Shown: in pieces, positions 23,469-32,151 of the stretch | Layout of the letters: the number at the start of each line of letters is the position of its first letter | Numbering within the stretch: the first letter of the stretch is position 1 | Assembly (NCBI GenBank): GCA_964582085.1 | Contig: CAZOPV010000001.1 | Span: 1 to 57,374 of the forward strand | Source of the DNA: JADGNF01 sp964582085 | Lineage (GTDB): Archaea; Thermoproteota; Bathyarchaeia; Bathyarchaeales; Bathycorpusculaceae | Reading direction: 5' to 3' | DNA: 57,374 nucleotides | Program-made: the position numbers and the translations under genes | Notes under the pieces: model-generated | What the model was told of the DNA's origin: nothing | Seen by the model: only the letters and a program-made list of their open reading frames with translations | Database searches by the model: none

Positions 23469-24638
23469 GTGTCGGCAGCACAAATGACTCCTGAAGACCT
23501 AATAAAGCAAATCCTTGTTCAGCAACCACAAACTAGCCGAGACCAAATTCTGCAAAAACTAGAGGTTGCACGGGCAAAAACAGGAGGGTTGATTACTGAC
23601 ACAACTTTGTTAAGGATAATTGCCCGGGAATTAGGCGTTGACGTCACCCCAGAACCACCCAAACCCAACAATAATTTTCCCCTCAGTAAACTGGTCTCAG
23701 GAATAGGCAACGTCACTATAACTGCACGGGTGATCTCTGTTTCTGATGTACGAACTTTTGAAGGCGCAAAACCTGGCAAATTTGCTTCCGTAACCCTTCT
23801 GGACCACGACACAGTGGTGCGCGCAGTTTTATGGAACGACCACGCCGCTCTAGTTGAAACGGGAGCATTAAAGGCTGGGCGAATTGTCCGTTTCTATCAC
23901 TGCTACACTAAAGAAGGCTGTGATGGCAATGTGGAGCTGCATGTGAGCAGCAAAAGTCGCATTGAAATTAACCCTCAGGATATCAAAGACGAGGATTACC
24001 CTCTCTCCATTGCGAACTGCGCCGACAAAATCTGCGATATATCACCACGCAAATATGTTGCTCTCAAAGGTACAGTAAAGCAGTTTTTGTCAAAAACAGT
24101 CTTTCCTCGTCAAGACCTGCCTGAAGGTACTGTTATACGCTTCAAACTAGAAGACAAGACAGGTGAAGTGGTGGTGGTTGCTTGGAATGAGAAAGCCACG
24201 GAAGTTGAATCGCTTCTAAAACCAAACGCTGAAGTTCACCTAATTAATGGTCGAGTCAAAAGTGGCTCCAACGGGGAAGCCGAAGTTCACGTCGACAGAG
24301 AAACCTGCATAGAGGTTGTGCCACCAAAAATACAGTGGACAAAAATAGCGAATTTGGAGACGCTTTTGGGCAGTGTAAACGTGGAAGCTGAAGTTGCGAG
24401 TTTACCTGTAACCAAAGAAGTCACAACGGCACAAGGAGAAAAAGTTAATCTCACGACGTTGGAGCTACGGGACGAAACAGGCATGATCAGATTTGTAGCG
24501 TGGAGGCGGCACTCCCAAACCGTCACTAGCTTAATGGTGGGTGAAAAAGTTCGTCTGATAGACGTTTTTGTCAGAAAAGCCCCAGATGGCAGAAAAGAGC
24601 TCTTAACCAAAAATGCGACCGAAATTACGCGACTATAA
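23469..24638 (+). CDS. rpa: Single-stranded DNA-binding protein, replication factor A (RPA) family
   Basis: 389 aa. Coats single-stranded DNA in replication and repair. An N-terminal helical region (1-65) is followed by three OB folds at roughly 75-170, 190-290 and 305-389; each shows the strand pattern ITARVISVSDVRTF, YVALKGTVKQF and NVEAEVASLP. No zinc finger is present, unlike some euryarchaeal RPA41 proteins. It starts at GTG 23469, possibly leaderless since a TTTAAAA element lies about 25 nt upstream; ATG 23484 is the alternative. Confidence 0.85.
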   Translation: MSAAQMTPEDLIKQILVQQPQTSRDQILQKLEVARAKTGGLITDTTLLRIIARELGVDVTPEPPKPNNNFPLSKLVSGIGNVTITARVISVSDVRTFEGAKPGKFASVTLLDHDTVVRAVLWNDHAALVETGALKAGRIVRFYHCYTKEGCDGNVELHVSSKSRIEINPQDIKDEDYPLSIANCADKICDISPRKYVALKGTVKQFLSKTVFPRQDLPEGTVIRFKLEDKTGEVVVVAWNEKATEVESLLKPNAEVHLINGRVKSGSNGEAEVHVDRETCIEVVPPKIQWTKIANLETLLGSVNVEAEVASLPVTKEVTTAQGEKVNLTTLELRDETGMIRFVAWRRHSQTVTSLMVGEKVRLIDVFVRKAPDGRKELLTKNATEITRL

Positions 24639-24748
24639 ATGGTGAATTTGTTTTGTTTGTAGATGCTTTTGTATGCGGCTCCATCTGCTCTCCTTTAATG
24701 TTTTTTTAGCCTCATACCTTTTTTTTTAAAAAAAACCAAACCTGCAGT

Positions 24749-24856
24749 CTATTCTAAGTTTAGTAAGCCTTCGACAACCTTGGCGAGCCTTTCTGCTACC
24801 GATTGATCAAGTTTTTGGTCTTCCTCTATATCTCGGAGCTGATGAGACTTTGCCAT
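24749..24856 (-). CDS. Possible 35-aa small protein or gene remnant
   Basis: ATG 24856 to TAG 24749 encodes MAKSHQLRDIEEDQKLDQ followed by SVAERLAKVVEGLLNLE, an acidic amphipathic helix. It looks protein-like but lacks a clear ribosome site and may be the tail of a decayed gene. Confidence 0.25.
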   Translation of the reverse strand: MAKSHQLRDIEEDQKLDQSVAERLAKVVEGLLNLE

Positions 24857-25043
24857 GCCTAACAGGTATCAGAGGCGGTTGTTATAACAATTTTTGTAGT
24901 TGAACTTCGAACTTCGAAGTGACAACGTTTTCTGTCTGAGCTTTTTGACAGTTTAGAGTCAACTTCGGCTTCTATAAAGAATAAAATTGAGGTTTTTCAC
25001 AATCTTTCATGGTAAATGTCAACTAGATTAACTTCTCAAGTCT

Positions 25044-25217
25044 ATGAGATGCCTGAGTTTAAAGGTGTACGGTGTTAATCGCTTTGAACTAAAAGGCTTT
25101 AACGTAGCAGAGAACAGCTTTTTTGAAGGCCAACTCACATCAATAGGTAATGGCAACAAAATAACTGTTGCCGAAAAGAGTGCTGGGGGGACACAAGTCT
25201 ACGTAATAGTCCTGTAA
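25044..25217 (+). CDS. Possible 57-aa beta-rich small protein
   Basis: ATG 25044 to TAA 25215 gives 57 codons. The product starts MRCLSLKVYGVNRFELKGFN and continues with alternating polar and hydrophobic residues through SFFEGQLTSIGNG to TQVYVIVL, as in a small beta barrel. A TATA-like TATAAAGAATAAAA lies about 65 nt upstream. It is flanked by noncoding DNA and not recognised; it may be a complete small gene or a gene fragment. Confidence 0.4.
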   Translation: MRCLSLKVYGVNRFELKGFNVAENSFFEGQLTSIGNGNKITVAEKSAGGTQVYVIVL

Positions 25218-25508
25218 ATTGACGCTATCTATAATACATAGTTGACCAGAACTGTTAAAACTACTAAACAAGATTCGATTGTACTAATTAGGATCTGTTC
25301 ACATACTAGCTTTACTTAATGGAGTTTCATGACGCGACCAAGGAGTCTTGTTTCGGACACTTGGCAGAATAACCAAATGCAAGTTTTACCCTAAAGATAA
25401 AAGTGGTCCATTTTTCACGTAGATAATTGTTCTGTCAAAAACGGAAAAAGTTTAACATAAATTTAAAAGAAGTAATAAATTGAGAATAAAATCGCTTTTG
25501 AAGGAATA

Positions 25509-25520
25509 TTTTTATATAAA
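25509..25520 (+). promoter_or_regulatory. Strong TATA box 150 nt before the KaiC-like gene
   Basis: TTTTTATATAAA preceded by GAAGGAATA resembles a BRE/TATA promoter. The next supported gene starts at 25678, so this promoter would make a leader of about 140 nt or drive an unseen small RNA. A second TATA-like TTTATAAT (25645-25652) sits at leaderless distance from ATG 25678. Confidence 0.4.
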
Positions 25521-25677
25521 AGCAAACCGCTTCATTAATCAGTTTAAAATGCCAACTTTACCCTCTAACAGTTGCTGAATTTAGTAATAAAAGAGCAGAG
25601 AGCGCCACTAAAAAACTATGATAGAGGTTATACGTAATTTGGCATTTATAATCGAATAAGTGATGTGGCTACAAATA

Positions 25678-26349
25678 ATGGTTAAACGGGTCGCAGTGGG
25701 TATCCGTGAGTTCGACAAGCTAGTTGGCGGCGGGTTTCCAGAGTTCAGCATGGTTGTTTTATCTGGAAATCCTGGCGCAGGGAAGACTATTTTGTCTTCA
25801 CGGTTTATTTATGAAGGTGTAAACGTTTATGGCGAAAACGGTGTTTATGTCTGCTTGGCTGAAAGTATTGAAAAGTTTTTAGTAACCATGAAAGAGTTCG
25901 GGCTTGATTTTGAGCCCTTGATTAGGAGAAAACAGGTCGAAATTCTTGACTTCTCTTTGTTGGGTGATATTGATGTTCAGTTAGCCTTAAATCGTATCTT
26001 AGACGCGATAACTTCTATCAATGCGAAGAGGGTAGTTTTGGATTCAGTTACTGCGCTTGCTATGGGTTTACGTACAGATGCTGAAAAAAGGCATACTTTA
26101 CGTTTAATTTATAAATTAATAAAGCGAACTGGATGTACCACTATAGTGGTGGTTGATGAACCCTTCAATAGTCAAGGTTATTGGTATGGCGAAGACTTTA
26201 TTGCAGATGGCGTTGTGTCAATGAGGACAACTTTTGAAGACGGAGTATTGAGGCGGAGACTCAGAATTATAAAAATGAGAGGCACAAACCACACATTAAG
26301 AACTCACAGTTACGTAATAAATGTTGAGGGGATCAAGATTCTTGGATAA
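25678..26349 (+). CDS. KaiC-like RecA-superfamily ATPase (active Walker motifs)
   Basis: 223 aa single-domain KaiC/RadA-like ATPase. Features are the VGIREFDKLVGGGFPEFSMV entry, Walker A GNPGAGKT (30-37), Walker B RVVLDSVTAL and the KaiC-specific end KMRGTNHTLRTHSYVINVEG. Family members act as signalling ATPases or recruit partners; none can be assigned here. GTG 25660 and ATG 25663 are alternative starts, but ATG 25678 is preferred from TATA spacing and domain alignment. It is followed by a degenerate paralogue and a ribbon-helix-helix gene. Confidence 0.85.
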   Translation: MVKRVAVGIREFDKLVGGGFPEFSMVVLSGNPGAGKTILSSRFIYEGVNVYGENGVYVCLAESIEKFLVTMKEFGLDFEPLIRRKQVEILDFSLLGDIDVQLALNRILDAITSINAKRVVLDSVTALAMGLRTDAEKRHTLRLIYKLIKRTGCTTIVVVDEPFNSQGYWYGEDFIADGVVSMRTTFEDGVLRRRLRIIKMRGTNHTLRTHSYVINVEGIKILG

Positions 26350-26469
26350 GCAGTTTAGTTACTCTTGTGTTGCAAATTTTGTGTTCAGGCTTTGGTCTAA
26401 TATGAACAGTTACGTAAGTATTTTTAAAGTTGCTGTGTTCGGTCAGCTTAATTTGCGCGGTGAGGTTTT

Positions 26470-27165
26470 ATGGTACGTCTAGTCAGCACAGGTGTTTTGG
26501 GGCTGGATATTTTGCTTGGCGGCGGCATGGTCGCCGGCTCAACTGCTCTTATCATTGGGCCTGTAGACGTTTTGAAGACCTACATTGCGCAGCAATATCT
26601 TATCGAAGGTTTAAAGGCAAATGAGTGCTGCCTTTACGTGACCAGTTTAGATGTTAAAGAGAAAGTTAAAGAGCAGTTTAAGTATAGGTTTGGGTTTGAC
26701 GTTGAACCCCTCATGGACAATGGACTTTTCGAGTTAGTCGAGATGGAGCTTCCTGATAATTCAAGAGTAGATGTGCACAAGTTTGAAAACCGATTTGAAA
26801 GTTTGAGGTCAATTATAACCAAGGTTGGTGACTCCAACAAGTGCAGAATTGTAATCAATAATCTCCTGCATTTATTCTATCTAACAGATGATTCCTCAAA
26901 AATCGTTAAGAGCCTCACTTGGTTGGATTCATTCAGGCAGAGGCGTGGCGCCGAATCGGTTTTGTTGTATGTTATGGATAGCGGCGGTACATCTAATATG
27001 TACGAAGAGGTAGTCAAGTCGTTATGTGACTACGTTTTTGAGTTAGCAAAATCTGATAGTGTCATTGGAAAATTGAAAATTTTGAAAGCTCCAACACAGC
27101 ACTCAGTTGAGTGGCATGAACTGTTTTTCTCAGGACAAGTTATCAATCTTGCCGTTGTTATGTAA
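26470..27165 (+). CDS. Degenerate KaiC-like protein
   Basis: 231 aa. It aligns with its neighbour position for position at the N-terminus (VSTGVLGLDILLGGGMVAGS). The P-loop reads GPVDVLKT (30-37): Lys-Thr are kept, but the glycines are lost. The Walker B region is RIVINNLLHLF, lacking the acidic residue, and the C-terminal KMRGT motif is gone. It is therefore probably a non-hydrolysing partner. GTGAGGT precedes ATG 26470. The pair may form a hetero-oligomer, which is inference. Confidence 0.75.
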   Translation: MVRLVSTGVLGLDILLGGGMVAGSTALIIGPVDVLKTYIAQQYLIEGLKANECCLYVTSLDVKEKVKEQFKYRFGFDVEPLMDNGLFELVEMELPDNSRVDVHKFENRFESLRSIITKVGDSNKCRIVINNLLHLFYLTDDSSKIVKSLTWLDSFRQRRGAESVLLYVMDSGGTSNMYEEVVKSLCDYVFELAKSDSVIGKLKILKAPTQHSVEWHELFFSGQVINLAVVM

Positions 27166-27227
27166 GTAAAAAATTTCCAGCAACAAGTTTTTTAGCCTTC
27201 ACTAAATTATTCCTATCTGTGTTTATT

Positions 27228-27503
27228 ATGTCCATTGAAGGTTCATCTATTAAAAGGTCTGATGTGAAAGAGAAAGTTACCGAGTATGCACAGTATAAGA
27301 TAAGGCGGCGCAGATTAAAAACGGAAGTTGTGGCTGTGCGGCTCATGCCTGGGTTTAAGAGGATTCTTGAACAGTTGGCTCGTAATGAGGGGCTGGATCT
27401 TTCTGCTTGGATGAGAAATCTTATTATAAAGGAGCTTAAGGTGAAGGGGATAATTCGTGAGTCGTCGTCTTCTGTTGGAGCGGTTGAGGGAACATTTGAG
27501 TAG
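27228..27503 (+). CDS. Ribbon-helix-helix (CopG/Arc-like) protein
   Basis: 91 aa from ATG 27228 (GTG 27219 also possible). Residues 34-70 have the RHH pattern: a basic strand EVVAVRLMPGFKRILEQLAR then NEGLDLSAWMRNLIIKEL. The N-terminal 30 residues are highly basic and the tail is Ser/Gly. It is a likely DNA-binding regulator or antitoxin-type protein, 60 nt after the degenerate KaiC gene. No toxin is adjacent. Confidence 0.65.
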   Translation: MSIEGSSIKRSDVKEKVTEYAQYKIRRRRLKTEVVAVRLMPGFKRILEQLARNEGLDLSAWMRNLIIKELKVKGIIRESSSSVGAVEGTFE

Positions 27504-27780
27504 ATGTTGTGGATCGGGGTGTAGTGCCCTTGTTTTAGGGATTTAATTAATTAGGCTCATGTTGCCTTTTGTTCTTTTTTATGGTGATTTTTTGATGCTT
27601 TACATTTTGTTGAGTCTGGCTGTTTTTACATTAAAGTGTTAATTTTGCATACTGTTTACATTTGTTATTCAATGTTTGACAAGGGTTGTTTTAAACCCTG
27701 AAATTGTAAACATTTGTTAAACAAAAGTAAACAAGAATCTTTAACAGCTACCTCTCAATGCATGTACCAAAAATTGGGAC
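27504..27780. other. Intergenic stretch with nested inverted repeats
   Basis: CCCTTGTTTTAGGG after the RHH gene could end transcription. Farther on, TGTTTACA (27653-27660) and TGTAAACA (27705-27712) form a perfect 8-bp inverted repeat enclosing a hairpin AGGGTT/AACCCT (27682-27699). ACATTTGTTA occurs twice as a direct repeat (27658 and 27710). No supported gene up to 27780. Confidence 0.55.
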
Positions 27781-27978
27781 GTGCTGGACGTGGACGCAAA
27801 AAATATCGCGCTGCTATCAAACAAAAATCCAATGCAGACGCCAGCACATCTCCTTCCGAAAAAAAGCTCCACAGATGCCTGCACATGCATACTCGAGTGG
27901 GCAGCTAAAAACTGCTCTGCTGCCAGCTGTAAAGACGCTGACAACTTATTACGTACTAAACTTGCGGAGGTTAACTGA
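27781..27978 (+). CDS. Possible Cys-rich small protein upstream of the surface locus
   Basis: GTG 27781 to TGA 27976 encodes 65 aa with five to six Cys in the second half (ACTCILEWAAKNCSAASCKD). Its stop abuts the GTG of the next gene. All three forward frames are open here, which weakens the case. This frame is favoured only by the stop-start coupling and its balanced composition. No ribosome site is obvious and it is not recognised. Confidence 0.3.
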   Translation: MLDVDAKNIALLSNKNPMQTPAHLLPKKSSTDACTCILEWAAKNCSAASCKDADNLLRTKLAEVN

Positions 27979-28725
27979 GTGACAACTATGCCCTTTGTGC
28001 CTGAGCTTTTTCTGTTCTTTGCAATAAACTTTTTCCTAGGACTGAGCTTGCTGTCTTGCCTCTCTGAACGTTTGTTCCCAGCTGCTTTCCCTTACCTGTG
28101 CCAAGTTATGGCTGTAGTAGGCTATGCCCAGCTTTGGATAAACTACACCTATCTAAGTAGTGAAGTTGTTGCTCGTTTCTGGGGCAGTCTTATCTACTTG
28201 GTGTTTGTAGTTGCGATGATTTCTGCTGTAACTGTCTACGTCGCTGTTGTGAAACGTAGGTTTGCTGTAGGTGGCCTATTCCTTGGAGGTCTAACTGTGC
28301 CCACTGCCTCGATGGGTCTGTTTGTTGTGTCAAATTACGTGAATGGCTTAAGCGTGCCGATGCCCAAGTTGCCTGTTATTCCCGTAGAAATAATTCAAGT
28401 GCTGTTCGGTGTTGGTCTGGCTGTTCTGACTTTAAGTGCAGTGTTTTATCTACGGCAGGAGAAAATGCTGAAGATGCTGGCAAAAGTTACTCCCATGAAT
28501 CCTGCTGCGCCGAAGTTACCTCTAATTGTATCTCTAGATAACCTTGACAGACAATTCGTGGCGGGCGAGATTGAGTCTAAAGAATACCTTGAGAAGAGAA
28601 CGGCTCTTTTAAACTCAGAAAGTCCTGAGCGATCGTGGCTTAAAACGTTTGAAGCGCGGTTGGAGCAGTTGAGTCTCAAGCGTCCACGCGCGACTTTACA
28701 ATCGTCCCAAATAACCGAAGAATAG
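27979..28725 (+). CDS. Polytopic membrane protein with SHOCT-like C-terminus
   Basis: 248 aa. Residues 1-165 hold about six hydrophobic helices. Residues about 180-210 (LDNLDRQFVAGEIESKEYLE) match the SHOCT short helical module common at membrane-protein ends. GTG 27979 follows GGAGG at normal spacing. It lies 21 nt before a secreted protein gene and is likely part of the same surface locus. Specific role unknown. Confidence 0.65.
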   Translation: MTTMPFVPELFLFFAINFFLGLSLLSCLSERLFPAAFPYLCQVMAVVGYAQLWINYTYLSSEVVARFWGSLIYLVFVVAMISAVTVYVAVVKRRFAVGGLFLGGLTVPTASMGLFVVSNYVNGLSVPMPKLPVIPVEIIQVLFGVGLAVLTLSAVFYLRQEKMLKMLAKVTPMNPAAPKLPLIVSLDNLDRQFVAGEIESKEYLEKRTALLNSESPERSWLKTFEARLEQLSLKRPRATLQSSQITEE

Positions 28726-28746
28726 CCGCGGAGGTGAAAATGTAAA

Positions 28747-29295
28747 ATGCAAGTGATAAGAAGGAGTAAACTGCTAAAAATAACTACCTTAGTCTTAAGC
28801 TCAGTGCTCTTAGCAACAGCATCAGCATCAGTCTATAACCTAATGTATGGTGATGCTACCGTAACTGCCTACGCCGCAAAATTATACTTCGACAGTACAG
28901 GAGCTGCAGACGCAACTGCTGCCGGCACAGTAGTTGGAACTAATCATACTTCAGTGATGTTTACCTCGCTTTCAGGATGGCCTAATGCTACCAGAGTGTA
29001 CACGGAAACTGCGTTCCTCAAGGCTAATTCCTCATTCACTGGCTGTGTCATTACTGCACCACAAGTTACTGACTCAAACGTTAACACTTTAAAGATGACT
29101 CTCTATGATGGCTCCACTCAGAAGGCACAACTGAATTTGCTAAATGCAAACCCTACTACCGGAACTTTCGATATTTCCTCAGGTGACAGCTGGAGAATTC
29201 AATGGGAAATACAATGGAAACCAGGCGTAACAGCAGATCATTATGTAACGACGACTCTAACTCTGAATGTACCAAATGAAGGTGCAAGCGAGTAA
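28747..29295 (+). CDS. Secreted beta-rich surface protein, small
   Basis: 182 aa. A basic N-terminus (residues 1-9) and hydrophobic segment 10-28 form a signal sequence. The mature part begins near SVYNLMYGDATVTAYA and is Thr/Ser/Asn-rich with beta-strand alternation and few charges. Its first 70 residues align with those of the large protein at 29387 (ASVYxL, GTN-x-S). The pattern recalls archaeal thread/TasA-like subunits, but that assignment is only inference. GGAGGTG lies 13 nt before ATG 28747. Confidence 0.65.
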   Translation: MQVIRRSKLLKITTLVLSSVLLATASASVYNLMYGDATVTAYAAKLYFDSTGAADATAAGTVVGTNHTSVMFTSLSGWPNATRVYTETAFLKANSSFTGCVITAPQVTDSNVNTLKMTLYDGSTQKAQLNLLNANPTTGTFDISSGDSWRIQWEIQWKPGVTADHYVTTTLTLNVPNEGASE

Positions 29296-29386
29296 AATCG
29301 CCTTTAACCCCCCTATTTTCCATTTTGTTTTGAAATCAATGTTTATCTGAATATTCAAGTTGGACGCTGACAAGGACGGAAACCAT

Positions 29387-31984
29387 GTGAAAAAGCCTGT
29401 ACGCTTCCTGATTCAAACCGTTTTGTTACTTTTAGTTCTAACAGGCTCAGTCTACGCCAGCGTATACAGCTTGTTGAACATTGACGCGCACTTCTCAGCT
29501 GAAGCCCCAAAAGTTAAGCTGCAGCAGGGAATCGCAGGTTCAAGCGTAATAGGCACGAACTATAGCAGCGCCCAAGTCACTATTGCCCCGCCTGTGTCAC
29601 CATTCTACTACCCCAACAGCTACAGCATTGCTTCAGGTTCCTACCTTTCAGGTACGTTGCCAACTAGCGTTCAGAACGTGGACAGCGACTACTTTGTCGT
29701 AAACAGCGCAGCTTCTGCAACCTCAACACAACCGTATTATCCTTCAAGCTATAGTCTTCTTGGTTCAACAACAGTCGTCAGCGGCTCCGTCTCTAACTTG
29801 CAGAGCAACGACGAAAGCTACATGATATTCCGCTCGTATAGCACCACCATGGATAAGCTGGAAGATTTTGTTGACCAAACCAGCAACGTTGACGGCTCCG
29901 CAGATGTAGGAACACACAGTAGCTTTGCAGCTATGCAAGCTGGTCCCGATAGCGTGTACGACACTTTGACTGAGGCGGATAATGGTGCTTATGCTACGGT
30001 AACTTTTGTGGGTGCGGGTGCGATGGCTGCTGGTACCGGTGCTGTTTCTCCGGCGTTACCGTCTGGCTGGCAACAAAACGACATTTTCTTATTATTCTGT
30101 GAGACAGCAAACCAAGCTGTGACGGCTCCGTCTGGATGGACGGCGGTTTCAGGTTCACCGCAGGGAACCGGCACTGCTGGTGGAACTGCAGCTACGCGTT
30201 TGTCGGTGTTTTGGCGTCGGGCCACCGCTAGCGAGTCGGCTCCTACGGTTGCTGATCCAGGTAACCATGTTGTTGCTGCCATTCTTGCTTTCAGGAATGT
30301 TGTGGAATCAGGCGACCCGTGGGATGTCACTGCTGGGAACGTGTTGTCTTCGGCGAGTACTAGTGTGTCGATTCCAAGCGCCACAACCTCTGTTCCCGGC
30401 TGCATGGTCGTCGTTGCTGTGGCTACTGGTCCAGACACTAATACTGCACAATGTTCAGGTTGGTTAAATTCGAATCTTGTAGGGTTAACTGAGCTTGTTG
30501 ACTACTATTCTAATCAGGGCAACGGGGGCGGTTTTGGTGTTGCCGCAGGAACACAGACAGCGGCTGGAAACTACGGCGCCACAACAGCGACTGTGGCAAC
30601 ATCGTTTGTTCAGGGGCGATTAAGCATAGCACTCAAACCCAAATGGGTACCCAACTACCAACTTGACCTAGAAGTACAATGGACAAACGCCGCTTATGGA
30701 GTAACAAATGTCGAACTATGCATCTACGCAGGCACATTAGCCATCGAGTCATTACAAGTTGACGTTCGGTCAGGCTCAAGCTGGACCACCATCATACCTG
30801 CACTTTCAGCAAACACCTGGAACAATGTCTCAGTTTCAAACTATCTAACATCAAACACTTTCACAATCCGATTCAAAGACACCACAACTTCAGGCGACAC
30901 AACCCAGAGTAACTGGCAAATCGACTGCTCACTCCTCAATACCTGGAATACTCAGTACACCGCTGAAGTAGAGTTCACAGGCACCTCAAACACGTGGCAG
31001 TGGACTCAACTGGTCTGGACTGTTGACAGCGCCCTCACAACTTCAAGCGTAACCGTAAGCCTCCAACTCTTCAATTACGCAGCAAACCAGTACCCCACAA
31101 GTGGCAACGGCTACATCAGCTACACATCCAGCGGCACACCGAACACTGACGAAACCCAAACCCAAACCATAACCACAAACCCAGACAACTTCAGAGACGC
31201 CTCCGGCAACTGGAAAATCAAAATCCAATGCGTCAAGATAACGTTAACCCAATTTGACTTCAAAGCAGACTGGATCAAATTTGAACCCACATACTACAGC
31301 CAGTATACTGCTTCAACCGAATTCACATTCACCAGCATCACCACAGAAACACCCGCCCAACTCAACTTCACAATAGTAAGCCAATATGACATAGCAAACG
31401 TAGAAGTCACAATCCAAGTGTGGAACTTCACCTCCTCATCATACGTTACAAGCGGCCAAGGCTACCTTTCCTACACGTCAAGTTCTACACCAAACACTGA
31501 CGAAACCAAAGTCCTCGCAATAACACTGAACCCTGAGTCATGCACCAACAGCGGACAAGCAAAAATAAAAATAACCGCAGTAAAAAATACAACTACCCAA
31601 TTCCAACAAAAAACCAACCAAATCGAACTGCACTTCCCTACGTTCAAGTATGACTATGTACTCCGAGCCGCCAACCAAATTTCAGACTCATGGAAAATCA
31701 GGCTCACAGCATATGACCAAACAAGCATCTCTCGTCTAACCAACTGCACCATATACCTATACATCACGGGCGACCAACCATCCAACCAAATAGTTGTAAA
31801 CAACGGAGTCTACACCCAACAATACGGTGACTGGATAGACCTTACAGCACTAAACAGCATAAACATCGCCGTAATCATATCAACCTCAACTGCAGGGTCA
31901 TCACAAATCTACGCATACCTCGAAGTCCTCATACCAAATACAACAACATACAACCTGATGCCCATAACTTTCCAAATAACATAA
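29387..31984 (+). CDS. Large repeat-containing surface protein
   Basis: About 865 aa from GTG 29387 (TTG 29360 possible). A hydrophobic N-terminus (VRFLIQTVLLLLVLTGSV) acts as signal or anchor. The extracellular part is Ser/Thr/Asn/Gly-rich. A segment near residue 170-195 (SNVDGSADVGTHSSFAAMQA) is a recurring archaeal exoprotein motif. The DNA at 30953-31300 and 31301-31650 encodes two diverged copies of a ~116-residue beta domain (YTSSxTPNTDET and KIKI shared). No sortase or C-terminal anchor is seen, so retention would be by the N-terminus. Confidence 0.7.
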   Translation: MKKPVRFLIQTVLLLLVLTGSVYASVYSLLNIDAHFSAEAPKVKLQQGIAGSSVIGTNYSSAQVTIAPPVSPFYYPNSYSIASGSYLSGTLPTSVQNVDSDYFVVNSAASATSTQPYYPSSYSLLGSTTVVSGSVSNLQSNDESYMIFRSYSTTMDKLEDFVDQTSNVDGSADVGTHSSFAAMQAGPDSVYDTLTEADNGAYATVTFVGAGAMAAGTGAVSPALPSGWQQNDIFLLFCETANQAVTAPSGWTAVSGSPQGTGTAGGTAATRLSVFWRRATASESAPTVADPGNHVVAAILAFRNVVESGDPWDVTAGNVLSSASTSVSIPSATTSVPGCMVVVAVATGPDTNTAQCSGWLNSNLVGLTELVDYYSNQGNGGGFGVAAGTQTAAGNYGATTATVATSFVQGRLSIALKPKWVPNYQLDLEVQWTNAAYGVTNVELCIYAGTLAIESLQVDVRSGSSWTTIIPALSANTWNNVSVSNYLTSNTFTIRFKDTTTSGDTTQSNWQIDCSLLNTWNTQYTAEVEFTGTSNTWQWTQLVWTVDSALTTSSVTVSLQLFNYAANQYPTSGNGYISYTSSGTPNTDETQTQTITTNPDNFRDASGNWKIKIQCVKITLTQFDFKADWIKFEPTYYSQYTASTEFTFTSITTETPAQLNFTIVSQYDIANVEVTIQVWNFTSSSYVTSGQGYLSYTSSSTPNTDETKVLAITLNPESCTNSGQAKIKITAVKNTTTQFQQKTNQIELHFPTFKYDYVLRAANQISDSWKIRLTAYDQTSISRLTNCTIYLYITGDQPSNQIVVNNGVYTQQYGDWIDLTALNSINIAVIISTSTAGSSQIYAYLEVLIPNTTTYNLMPITFQIT

Positions 31985-32005
31985 CCTGAACCGCAAAATC
32001 AACAG

Positions 32006-32031
32006 AAAAGGGGGCGCCGTGACCCTTTTTT
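32006..32031 (+). terminator. Hairpin plus T-run after the large surface gene
   Basis: AAAAGGG (32006-32012) can pair with CCCTTTT (32023-32029) around a short GC-rich loop, followed by T residues. It lies 20 nt after the stop codon at 31984. Confidence 0.55.
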
Positions 32032-32151
32032 CCTGGCATCAAACAGTGACTCTGATCGGCTAAAACTCAAAAAAGTCCAATTATCAAGTAAAATCCAAAA
32101 TCACAGATACCTCTAAAATTAAACAGCAAGCATTGGTGGTTGTATAATTGG

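Larger units (their letters stand above)
24639..25659. other. Gene-poor 1 kb stretch
   Basis: It holds two small frames listed separately, a perfect 17-nt palindrome ACTTCGAA-C-TTCGAAGT (24904-24920) and a strong TATA element at 25509. A/T content rises toward the KaiC-like genes. No long frame, tRNA or repeat array is visible. Confidence 0.6.

Noticed and set aside
27741..27944. 67-codon minus frame in the multi-frame region
   Set aside because: No ribosome site and no pattern; antisense to equally uncertain plus frames.
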